From Balanoglossus misakiensis (Eukaryota > Hemichordata), in NCBI GenBank assembly GCA_040954595.2, contig CM082577.2:5518001-5582000 (forward strand): DNA of 64,000 bases. The letters are read 5' to 3'. Position 1 is the stretch's first letter, and each line of letters starts with the position of its first letter. The notes under the pieces are model-generated. The model searched no databases and was not told the origin of the DNA. It saw nothing but the letters and a program-made list of their open reading frames with translations. This document shows positions 53,701 to 62,300 of this stretch, in pieces. Made by a program: the position numbers and the translations under genes.

Positions 53701-56700
53701 TGTACATATACAGAGAATGAGTGACATCTATGGAATAACTGAACAGGGTAGACTCTCCATCGCTGTAAGGACAGGGTCAACGAAATTTGCAGAATAACAG
53801 CGCAACACGTGTAATTGACAGTTACAAAGCATCGACCGACTAACACGCACGTACCTAATCAACCATCCATTTCGCTGATATCACATCCAAGTTTGCCCCA
53901 ACATTAAATTGGCTCAATTTTGTACTCAGTGTAAAACTTGATTGTATTATCATCCAAGTAAACATTGGGACACGAAAATTTGAAATTAAATCTCTCTTTT
54001 TTTTCGGCCTGTCTAATATTCTAATCAAGGGCCTTGCTCCTTAGTTACCAGATTGGTACATTTATTTACTGTACATAGAACAGCTCTCATGCAGGGCAGA
54101 CAAGCTCTCAGACACACCAGGTACCTCATATTGAACGCATCTTTACACTGTACAATACATGGGGGTATAATGATTCCATACAAAAACAGATCAATGCAGA
54201 CCTTGATTAGAAGCATTGTATGTGATTTGATAAAAATGTGAGGCACTCTTGTTGAAGATAAAATATCTTGAAATATGAAGCCAGTGTGTATTCTTTTATA
54301 ATGGTTAATGTGTAAAAATATATATTTGCTTCAAATTTTAGGATTACTCTAATTTTGATATAAAAAAAATATTCAAGATTTAAAACACCTGGTACATTTT
54401 TCAGAGTATCAACTTGTATTTCCTTTTTGCTTCCCTGAAGAATTTTATGCAGTTCTTCACTGTGGCTGTGAATGTATAAGTGATCTAGGCAACGTCTAAC
54501 ACATTTACGTGCAATAATGACCGACAGAACGTAATAGAGTAATATTCCACCAAGTAAATTTATTTAGTGTGATCAAATAAAAACGGTATGTCTCTTCGTG
54601 TACCATGTGTACAGCACAATGCAATGAATAGATGCTGTAAAACACACTACAATAGTCCACGGCCATGTTAATCATGTCTGGAAAATATGAACTAATAACC
54701 GCATTCATGTTTGCCTCTTTAGTTCATTTGCTTCAGAATAACACAGTCTATTGTGTCAAACTACTAACTAAAAGCAGTTTTCATTTTCATAAAAGAGGCT
54801 GCCTCAGGGTAATTTTCATGTTTTTTTTCAGTGAATTGTATTGTTACTTTTTATTTCATAAGTCCAGGTACTTAGATATTTTAAATGAAATTTTGATACA
54901 CAATTTAGCACAGTTAAAAAAGTGTTGAGAATTTTAAAAATCGGCTCATATAAACTGTGGCCCCATAAATGTATCAATTACATCTTTTTTAAAGATTTAA
55001 AAAGTACCGGCAATTTGACCACATCAAAATGAGTGTCATGACATCAATTTGCTACTAGCAGTACATCTGCAATATTGGATATTTGTAAGCGTTGCATTTG
55101 ATCATTTTATCTTGACATATGACATACCGTACATATTGCTCACAGTAATAACTCAAAATGTTCACAAAGCCCCCCCACTACATCATCACAAATGGTACCA
55201 TATTTTGTCTGTTCCCATGAATGCTGAATTATTGCTATTTCTCGATATCACCTGACATTTGAAACCTCTTCACAATTTTCTGTACAGGCACAGGATAAAT
55301 GACAAAATGCACTATGGAGAGTCATTCAGATTATTAGATTTCGCGTCAATAGCAAGATTGGGCACCTGACCGCGCAGAGGTGCTACTCTGGGTCAAAGAG
55401 AGCTAATTGAGCAATTACCATGGTAACGCCACCAAGCTCAATAACTGGGGAAAACGATGCATTTGCAGGCATACAATGGGTGCCTAGGTATTACTGTTGT
55501 ATTCATTTATTAACATTGGGAGAATTTGATTCACTCACCTGATATAAGTTTGAGGGATCATCAGCTGCAGTTGACGGTAGGGGTGGCAGACCAGGCAATC
55601 CCCTTGTCTGACTGCAGCTCTGGATTGGTGTCTCTACAAACTGCCATTAGACAGAAATAAATAATATACACCCATCAATATTAAAAGCTGTGATAAGCTG
55701 AGAATATATATGATAAATGGATGGAGAGAATTTTTTTTTGATAAAACCCTTTACTCACTACCATAGTCTCTCCACATATCGCTCTGAGTAGCGAGAAAAG
55801 GGTTTTATACAAAAAAATCCTTCTCCATCTATTTTAGCTCTAGATTATCTATTGAACACTCTGGCAGCTCAAAAAACATCTGCCCGCATACACAAGGTTG
55901 AAACACTACAGGAATCTTGAATGTGTGAGGCATCCTTGCCCTTCTATTTGACTTTCACAAGACATCAACAAATGTACAATACATCACAAGTCCAATGAAT
56001 TCAGTGAGAACAAGTTGTTTTCAATGCAAAGTGTCAGCAGGCTACATTCCTTTACCTAGTAACTATGTCGATGTATTTGTGTGTATTTCTTCTTTTTATA
56101 TATTTTTCTCTGACTTTTCTTTGTGATTTACAATACACCACTGCAGTCAAATTTTTAGGACAACTTAATTGTTAAAAGTTATAGAAATTAAAATGACTTA
56201 AATTTAGTGTCCTGTTACTTGCGAATAATTTACTTATATTCATATTTTTCTTTGACAACCATTGTACTGTCTAACAATGGATAAAACGTGTGAATTAAAA
56301 AGTGTAATTGAACACAATACAAGTAGCCACAACATTCAGCTCTCGCACACCTGACAAAGTGACTGGCAATTTTGCACAGACATTAAAAATTCATGACCAT
56401 GAAACAAGTTTTATGGTTCAACGACAGTTTCCTTTTGTAATCATTAACAGGTAATAGCACTGGAATACGTAATTCACGTTGATGATCAGTGCATGTCGTT
56501 AGCGTGGATTTTTCTGCAAATTAAAGTCTGCTGTCCAGGTAACTCGCATTGTGAGAGTCTGAGATGAGGGGTGTCCCCTGATCACGATAAGGTACAGCTC
56601 TGCCATTACAGCCAGTTCATTACTGGGGTCAGGCGGGTACAGTGCAATGGCTGCCATGGGTGCGTAACTTGGTAATAGTGGCGATCGAGCACAAAATAAC

Positions 56701-56748
56701 AACGTTTCCCTCACAAAACGGGATCATACTTACCCTTGCCCTTTCCAT
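17009..56748 (-). CDS. DNAH3: dynein axonemal heavy chain 3, complete
   Basis: Sixty-six coding exons on the minus strand join without a phase error to 12,237 nt, 4078 residues, close to human DNAH3 (about 4.1 kilo-residues). The start ATG (56748-56746) opens a 15 nt coding exon; the stop is at 17011-17009. DNAH3 is a single-headed-type inner-arm dynein motor of motile cilia that moves along microtubules by ATP hydrolysis. DNAH3, DNAH7 and DNAH12 are close paralogues. The assignment to DNAH3 rests on N-terminal motifs that I recall as specific to it: [35 protein letters not shown], then [14 protein letters not shown]. Walker A motifs are visible in AAA1 to AAA4. Segments are described separately with their exon coordinates. 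One intron (after 26137) has a GC donor. The second intron (4.9 kb) carries a transposon. No premature stop or frameshift was seen. Confidence 0.95.
17407..17423. repeat. AC dinucleotide microsatellite
   Basis: About eight AC units in the DNAH3 intron between exons 65 and 66. Confidence 0.85.
19237..19259. repeat. AC dinucleotide microsatellite
   Basis: About eleven AC units in the DNAH3 intron between exons 60 and 61. A C15 homopolymer follows at 19407-19421. Confidence 0.9.
23958..26422 (-). CDS. DNAH3: DNAH3 exons 46-50: stalk coiled coil and microtubule-binding domain
   Basis: Exons 26422-26137, 25688-25521, 25054-24837, 24725-24614 and 24314-23958 encode about residues 2599-2979. The first two give the outgoing stalk helix (heptad-like [19 protein letters not shown]). 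Roughly residues 2750-2855 form the globular microtubule-binding tip ([18 protein letters not shown] to [18 protein letters not shown]). The last exon gives the returning helix ([20 protein letters not shown]). The intron between the first two exons begins with GC (GAG|GCGAGT) and is needed to keep the frame. Confidence 0.93.
26701..33178 (-). CDS. DNAH3: DNAH3 exons 34-45: AAA3 and AAA4
   Basis: Exons 33178-33047, 30789-30632, 30413-30333, 30121-29938, 29732-29547, 29357-29131, 28985-28872, 28522-28299, 28118-27994, 27644-27459, 27151-26984 and 26834-26701 encode about residues 1960-2599. AAA3 carries Walker A GPTGTGKS at 2035-2042 and the Walker B strand [12 protein letters not shown]4 carries GIGGSGRQ at 2395-2402. 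Between them lies [13 protein letters not shown], a hallmark block of axonemal heavy chains. A 2.26 kb intron (30790-33046) separates exons 34 and 35 and shows no gene. Confidence 0.95.
30790..33046. other. long DNAH3 intron, no gene seen
   Basis: A 2.26 kb intron between exons 34 and 35. It holds a perfect AGGTCA direct repeat with 1 nt spacing (30938-30950) and a short AG repeat (32002-32019). Open frames such as 31239-31622 have no domain. Confidence 0.6.
33302..37776 (-). CDS. DNAH3: DNAH3 exons 25-33: AAA1 and AAA2
   Basis: Exons 37776-37469, 37118-36828, 36534-36241, 36045-35893, 35720-35498, 35350-35220, 34982-34736, 34421-34276 and 33463-33302 encode about residues 1308-1961. AAA1, the main ATPase site, has Walker A GPAGTGKT at residues 1390-1397 (37508-37531) and Walker B CFDEFNR with the catalytic Asp-Glu at 1442-1443. 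The sensor strand [11 protein letters not shown] is intact. AAA2 has its P-loop variant GDPLGGKT at 1671-1678, normal for dyneins, which bind but do not turn over nucleotide there. Confidence 0.95.
33510..33600. repeat. relic of a CAGTGAAACCTG-ended repeat
   Basis: The intron segment ends with CAGGTTTCACTG (33587-33598), the reverse complement of the 12-mer that begins the segment at 47164. Text between, alternating ggacacctc and attaaggac, resembles dispersed repeats seen in many marine invertebrates. The boundaries are uncertain. Confidence 0.35.
37965..48066 (-). CDS. DNAH3: DNAH3 exons 6-24: tail and linker
   Basis: Exons 48066-47877, 47575-47380, 46990-46865, 46557-46362, 45896-45717, 45501-45365, 45273-44989, 44582-44398, 43979-43789, 42500-42269, 41860-41649, 41458-41367, 41184-41070, 40375-40259, 40109-39930, 39606-39470, 39288-39087, 38671-38468 and 38079-37965 encode residues 211-1307. 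This is the dynein tail, which binds light and intermediate subunits, and then the linker that spans the AAA ring and makes the power stroke. Conserved linker blocks include [40 protein letters not shown] and [12 protein letters not shown]. All exon phases agree. Confidence 0.93.
47164..47335. repeat. relic of a CAGTGAAACCTG-ended repeat, second copy
   Basis: Starts ACAGTGAAACCTG (47164-47176), continues with short ggccac and ctataaag phrases, and ends with the inverted, decayed form near 47323-47335 (AGGCAGGTTTTAT). It lies in the DNAH3 intron between exons 7 and 8. No target duplication was identified. Confidence 0.35.
49365..56748 (-). CDS. DNAH3: DNAH3 exons 1-5: N-terminal extension
   Basis: Exons 56748-56734, 55640-55539, 50669-50447, 49856-49703 and 49500-49365 encode residues 1-210. 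The segment is Pro/Ser-rich and probably disordered ([20 protein letters not shown]). It contains short islands also present in human DNAH3 ([25 protein letters not shown]), so it is conserved despite low complexity. The first exon contributes only MERAR; its reading frame is supported by the strong donor GTAAGT and phase 0 at both junctions. Upstream non-coding exons cannot be excluded. Confidence 0.85.
51861..53027. mobile_element. non-autonomous DNA transposon with 40 bp terminal inverted repeats
   Basis: The element starts GGGACCGTTCAGTTTTTACG and ends with its exact reverse complement (53008-53027). Similarity continues through GGC, a poly-G tract and GGCAA to about 40 bp. Both ends are flanked by the trinucleotide TAA (51858-51860 and 53028-53030), a three-base target duplication as made by PIF/Harbinger-type transposases, which prefer TWA. 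It is 1167 bp long, has no transposase frame, and is built from internal G-rich repeats plus three copies of a hairpin module. The superfamily call rests on the target site and the GGG terminus only. Confidence 0.8.
52000..52690. repeat. three diverged internal repeats within the transposon
   Basis: A module with an ACAAAATTTTCTAATG-like lead, an 11 bp-arm GC-rich hairpin, a CCACCCCCTCCA tail and (copies 1 and 2) TTCTTCGCCACATTGCATT occurs at about 52000-52200, 52363-52530 and 52588-52690. The hairpins are at 52062-52086, 52419-52443 and 52647-52671. Arms are GTGGGAGGGGG and CCCCCTCCCAC. The three-base loop is ACA in the first two and TGT in the third. Confidence 0.85.
55721..55828. repeat. 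108 bp imperfect palindrome in DNAH3 intron 1
   Basis: Arms 55721-55761 and 55788-55828 match at 33 of 41 positions, with the core ATAAAACCCTTT nearly perfect, around a 26 nt loop. It is probably a small MITE-like foldback insertion. No target duplication was defined. Confidence 0.6.
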
Positions 56749-58514
56749 GATGTCTCGATCGTCGGTATTTCAAATGTTGATCACAGACAGAAAACGTTTG
56801 CCATGGTACAACTTGGATCAAAACAAACTCCGTCGAAAGTTAGGAAGGTCCGATCATCTACAAGTGGCGGTACAAAAATGATGCCTGAAAAACTGTTGGG
56901 ATCGTAAGACAGATCAAGTAGCTGTTCCAAAATACAACTTGCTACCCTTCTACAGTCTCCGATCGCTTAAATTTGATGGTATTCGAGGGTATTAAAATAT
57001 AGTCCCTCGGTTGACTTCAGAAGTTCGTAGCAGACCGATGTCCTATTCAGTAGTTGACATCCGGGGACTACAGGTTGCTACGCAAAGCACACGGCCTCGC
57101 TTTCGGGTATCCATGTAACTACACAACTTCGTAGTTCGTCACTGACAGTGGGCGCGCGATGAGTGGAAATGGATCCACCCCGCGGCCGCAGAACATCTTA
57201 TTAAAAAAAACAGAGATGTGTTTGTTTTCATACCCTCTTGGGTAATAAGTATGATTTTATGCCACTGATATGCAGGCCCCAAGGGAAGACAGCGCTTCCA
57301 TTGCGTTTTACAACGAAACTGTAGTAGCCTCATGTGTGTGACAGTGTGTCATAAATAAAGTACATGTACAGACCCACACGAGTGTGTTTTTCTTCCCGAT
57401 TACACCTGTCAGATAAGGAGAACTACCAGGGAGAACTACCGCCCAGAAGTGGCCCGTAGTAATAACCTTCCGAATCCTAACATTTTAATTTCGAGAAAAC
57501 ACTTTGTAGTATTATATTGAGCCCAAAGGGAAACTTTATCCATTGACAAAAAGCGAATGCCAGGTCACCAGTCTTGATTTTTTTTTCGCGTAGTCCTAAA
57601 CGTTTCTCATTTCCATACACAAGAAAAGTATAATAACGCGAGTGCAGGAAAGTGCTGACTCGGTGGACTTTACACTGAAAAGGAAGGATGGTTTTCTATG
57701 TTGTGTGCGTCTAAAATCCGCGTGCCTTCCCAATCTCTCCAATGAAAACTGTTTTATTTGCATGGTACAAGCATAGGCCTACTCTGTAGTATCTATGATA
57801 AAAGGTGCAATGTGCACACGGTTTACCTTGCCTTATTCCACTGTCACTTACCATATTTGCCGTAGAAAATACAATTTCCTGACCAAAACAGAGAACAGAA
57901 CATGACAGTGGTATTTTTTAAAAGTTATAAATGAGGCCTAATAGTATCCGACGCGAATGATCTTGCAGCCGGGTCAAGCATTACATCTTACCTTTCTGCC
58001 AACTATTATATTTCTTGTATTTTTCCCCCTTCTTTGTGGTGTTTGAACGCAAACCAGTTAACACCACGGCCAAATTAATTTACTTTTTTAAGCTCTTGCT
58101 ACGACACATTTATTAGTGTAACAGAACTAGATATTTTTCCCTGGCAAAAGAAATTGAGACTGTACAGTGATGAGTTATACTTCTTCTGTGCAAAATTCCC
58201 CAATTTTTATCTCTCGGAAAGTTCAGATACCAACGAGGCTTTTAATTCTGACGTTTTCCCACACTTATTTCGCGTGGGGTGGCGGTTTTCGTTACTATTT
58301 CAGCCAAACATAGTCACCACCCCAGGGACCAGACTATCGAGCAACCTAGTACCTCCGTGGGCTTCGTGCACAGCGCAGCCAGCGGCGGAAATGGGCCAGG
58401 TGACTAGACAAGTCAACCAATGAGAAACTTCAAATCACCAAAGCGGGACCGATGAGTGAGGAGTGGTGTGGAGCAGTATCCGTAGTTTATCGACGATGTC
58501 ATTCCGTTTCTTCA
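56749..58514. other. head-to-head intergenic region between DNAH3 and the ERCC4 gene
   Basis: The 5' ends of two divergent genes bound this 1.8 kb. The DNAH3-proximal part (56750-57130) is richer in CG dinucleotides and holds two X-box-like words (57074-57086 and 57107-57119). The rest is AT-rich with no coding potential that I can support. Confidence 0.55.
57074..57119 (-). promoter_or_regulatory. two X-box-like (RFX) motifs upstream of DNAH3
   Basis: GTTGCTACGCAAA (57074-57086; on the minus strand its AGCAAC half is perfect) and GTATCCATGTAAC (57107-57119; two mismatches to GTNRCC-N-RGYAAC) lie 330-370 bp before the DNAH3 start codon. RFX factors drive ciliary genes through such sites. Both are imperfect. 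Confidence 0.3.
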
Positions 58515-58521
58515 TATAAAA
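58515..58521 (+). promoter_or_regulatory. TATA box of the ubiquitin-like/ERCC4 gene
   Basis: TATAAAA 40 bp before the ATG at 58561. If used it predicts a leader of only 10-20 nt. Confidence 0.4.
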
Positions 58522-58560
58522 CGAATACAAGTAGAGTTTGACTGTGTAGTCTCGATCACC

Positions 58561-59320
58561 ATGAGGATTTTCGTGCGGAATCGACAGCGATACGATCCTA
58601 GCAGTCGCCCAAGACCGTGGATCACGATTGATGTGACCAATTTTGCAGGGACTCACATCAGCCATATCAAAGAGGTAAGCTTCCCTTGCATCAAACTTTC
58701 CAACGATCCCTACGAATAGCTACATTGTATGCTTCTTCGCAAAACCCTTCGTTCAGATCCGCGCGGTTCACACCGACGATCACACCAAGAAAACGCTATC
58801 TTCTTTCCTTCGCCATGTTCATTCTTCGCGAGGGTCCGATTGTTTGTTTACATAGACGCACATTGTGTATTGTTTATTTACGTGTCAGCTGGTAGACTTC
58901 CGGTCAGTGAGAGCTTGCACGCGCGATGAGCGTGAGACGGCAAACATCCGTCATGTCCACGACCACTTCACAAATAACAAGTCAGTTGTTGTTGTTGTTG
59001 TTGGTGGTGGTGGAAAAATGACAAAAAGTAAACAAAAACAACAACAGGAAAACATTTCTAAAATACCAATAAAATTATGAAACTAAAAAATATAGGACAC
59101 ACTAGTAGTGTACGCCCTGTGTTCCCCCAACTAGCTGAAACTGTAAAAGACTACACCCAATATCTTTCTCATGAGTCATAAACTCAGACCAACATGAATT
59201 GTCCTAATACCCAATATAGATATGTAAACGACAAATGCCGATGGCTAAGGTGGATGAACTCTACTACAAGGGTCACCGGCTCGCTGACGAAAATTCCATG
59301 GGCTTCTACCAAGGGAGGTT
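58561..59320 (+). other. ubiquitin-like domain, exons 1-2 of the ERCC4 gene
   Basis: Joining 58674 to 59220 gives a stretch that aligns with ubiquitin by landmarks: an initial MRIFVRN strand (ubiquitin MQIFVKT), ITIDV (ITLEV), HIKEICKRQ (the NVKAKIQDK helix), then DELYYKGHRLADENSMGFY (QRLIFAGKQLEDGRTLSDY). A 10-residue insertion sits in the first hairpin. There is no C-terminal Gly-Gly at the expected place, so it is a built-in domain rather than a modifier. Confidence 0.7.
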
Positions 59321-62300
59321 CCTTATGGAAGACAATGCCATCTTTGAAACAACCAGCAATCCATTCTGGAGTGCTTGCATGCTGGCCTGCATCAAAGAAG
59401 CGGAACAGGAGGCTGCCGCCAATCCGAATTGTCGGAACACTCAGAACTGGACCAAGAAGACAATAATACACCGGGCTGCTGCACTGGGAGTACTTTACAA
59501 TAGTAACAAGTGAGTATGGTAAACTTCATTCTTGTGACAGCTTTTTATCTAATGATATCGAAAGATAGAATAATTATTCATACCAAGGACCTGAATTATA
59601 ATTTTGTTTCTAAACTCCAAGTATTTCATGTAATTTTTCCCCTGGATACAATCTCCATGTTATTACTGGTAGTTACTGAACATATTCTCTGACATTTCAG
59701 CACACAGGAAAGACAGCCACCACCCTTCGAAACTATTGACGACCTGGAGAATTTCCTGCAAAGTCACGGCAAGAAGGAATTGACCATGAGTCGATTCACG
59801 AGATTAAAACTTGAGAAGTTCCACAAAGAACTCATGTACGAACACATCAATCGAGCTGATCCAATTGGTGCGTTTGTACACGCCCAGGCCGTTGCACTAG
59901 GATTCAGGACAGGTGAGTGGACCAACCAAGTGGTGAAACTCTGTGATTGGCCAGATCTCAACTTTCCAAATTTGCATGTGGAGATTTAACCAATAACAGA
60001 GAGTGTTACTTCTCACCCTTCCAGATGATGAAGACGACACCATTGAGCATTTCATGGATAACCATCATGGAGGAGGTCATAATGGAGCAAGAAGAGACAG
60101 AGGAGCTGGGGCCGTTGGAAGGGGGCGAGGGGGTAGAGGAGCCAGATTGGGAGGTGGAAGGGAGGGGGCTGTTAACGGAGGTGGTCAACAAGGAAGAGGG
60201 GGTGTCGGCGCTGGGAGAAGTGCGAACAGGCCGACCAGGCAAGGCAACGCTGCTGGCAGGAGAAACAGACCAGTGATGTGCGCAGACTGCGAAACGGAAA
60301 CAGCCACAGTGTATTGCAGGGACTGTGAACAGGGCTTGGCACTGTGTAATCAGTGTTCACTCAACATACATCAGGGGGCAGCCAGGAGACGCCATCAGAT
60401 TTCAGGTGAGGTCTTTGCAAAAAGTCAAGGCACATGTTATTGTGTGTGTTAGCATTATGTGACTACATGTACTGGTAATGTACAGCAGGATGGTCTTAGA
60501 AATAGTTGTTCTGGTGATAGTCAACTGCTAACACCTTCACTTATATGTATTCATTTTGTGCCATTCTTTGCATTAGATGTATCTGAAGCTCCCAGAGTTG
60601 TATCATACACTCCTAAGGTAAGTCGACTGCACACTTCAACTTCAAGTGTACACTGTATCCGCTAGACATTATGGATAAAGTTGAAACATCCTAGATGTCT
60701 TTTAGCTCAAACCATTACCGAATAAAACTGAACGTAATAACCAACCACAAGACATGAATATGAGCAGTTTCAGACCTGTATACTAGTATTTGCATCTAGA
60801 CAAGTGTACACATGTATATCAATCCATGTTGCTAAACTTTTATTATCTTTTCTGTGTTTTTCAGTCATTCAAGGCACCATTTGCATTATTAGTTGCTTTA
60901 TACTAGTAAGTATATCAAAACAACCCCAAATTCTAAAGATCATCATCAGGTGATGGAATTGATGGATGTAGAGAAGGGAGAAGAGGGGGGGGGGGAGTGT
61001 TTTAGGTCAAGATATGTAGCCACTCGTCTTCTTTGCTTTTTCTTCACTGAATGATGTCTGTTTTCTTGACAGTGGGATCACAGAGCGACCACCACTTCTG
61101 AGTATGACCGCTGACGAAGTCAAACTCCGAGCTCAGAAATACACTGATACAGACCTTTGGAATAAAACTGCAGGTATGTGTCCCTGTATTATTTTTTCAT
61201 TTTGTGTCATACACAGTACATGTTCATATATTCCAAAGAAAATTTTCATGGTGTGAACTGACTTAATATCTATTTATGGGTGCAATTCTTTCAATTTCTC
61301 TGTTGCAAAGGTCGTTTCTTCGGTGGGTTCGATAGCATGGACAAGACGCTGGAAAAACTTGGCTTTGTTCAGAAAGAAGGCGGGCAGGGATCAAGGTAAG
61401 GTCCTATCACAGTCTATTTGATCTTGGCTGTGCATGAACATCAAGCTTTTACACACACTCACTGCTTATCAGTGACTTCAGACGAGTTACAATTTTGCTT
61501 CAAAGTTGAATTAATTTACCAGTACATTCCATATACACGTCTGAGATAGAAACAAGCACTAGACTCTATCACAGCCCTCGTCTGGGGCTACAAGGTCTTT
61601 TTATTGAATGCGCTCAATCACAAATGTTCAGCTTGTCTGTTGATAATATTTCAGATATGCCCTACAAGAGGCTGGTAAACCACTGGCTAGAAAGTGTGTG
61701 GAGTTTCGCGAGGCTGTTGATAGACTATACACTGTGTACAAAATTCCCAAAGCCCCAGATCAGTATAGGTAAGTTGAGTTAATGCAATCTGTTGAATTTT
61801 TAATGTTTGACATGGTGACTTTGACTGACACTGTGATCACATTCACAATTAATGACATTTCTAATCTTTTTGACTATCTGCAGGGCTGTGTGTGGATTAG
61901 GCACGGTGTGTTTACTGATTGACCATCATGAACCCCTCAAAGACAGACTCCTTTCCATCGCTAGGGAAAAGAACATCCCAGCTATTGTCAGAGAAATCCC
62001 TGTGGGTGACTTTCTGTGGGTGGTTTTGCCACCTGATGTGGACATCAGGTACTATGATGGAAACATGCAGCATAGAGAAATGGTAAGGTGGATTTTTATG
62101 CTTGTGGTATATTAATTTGAGTTGAGGTTTAATGAACAGTGCCCTCGGTGTCACAAATGAGATTTGATTTTGTCTTTTACTACAGGTGCTGCCACACGTG
62201 GTGGAAAGGAAGACATGGGACGATTTGCAGGACAGCATGAGTGGCACCAGATACAGAAACCAAGTGAAAAACATGAAGGTAGGGGAGTGGTTATGATTGG

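Larger units (their letters stand above)
50670..55538. other. DNAH3 intron 2, hosts a transposon
   Basis: This 4.87 kb intron lies between exons 3 and 2. Apart from the inserted element at 51861-53027 it is AT-rich with no coding sequence that I can support. Confidence 0.65.

Noticed and set aside
17009-56748. Calling the dynein DNAH7 or DNAH12
   Set aside because: The motor cannot separate them well by eye, but N-terminal motifs ([25 protein letters not shown]) and overall length fit DNAH3.
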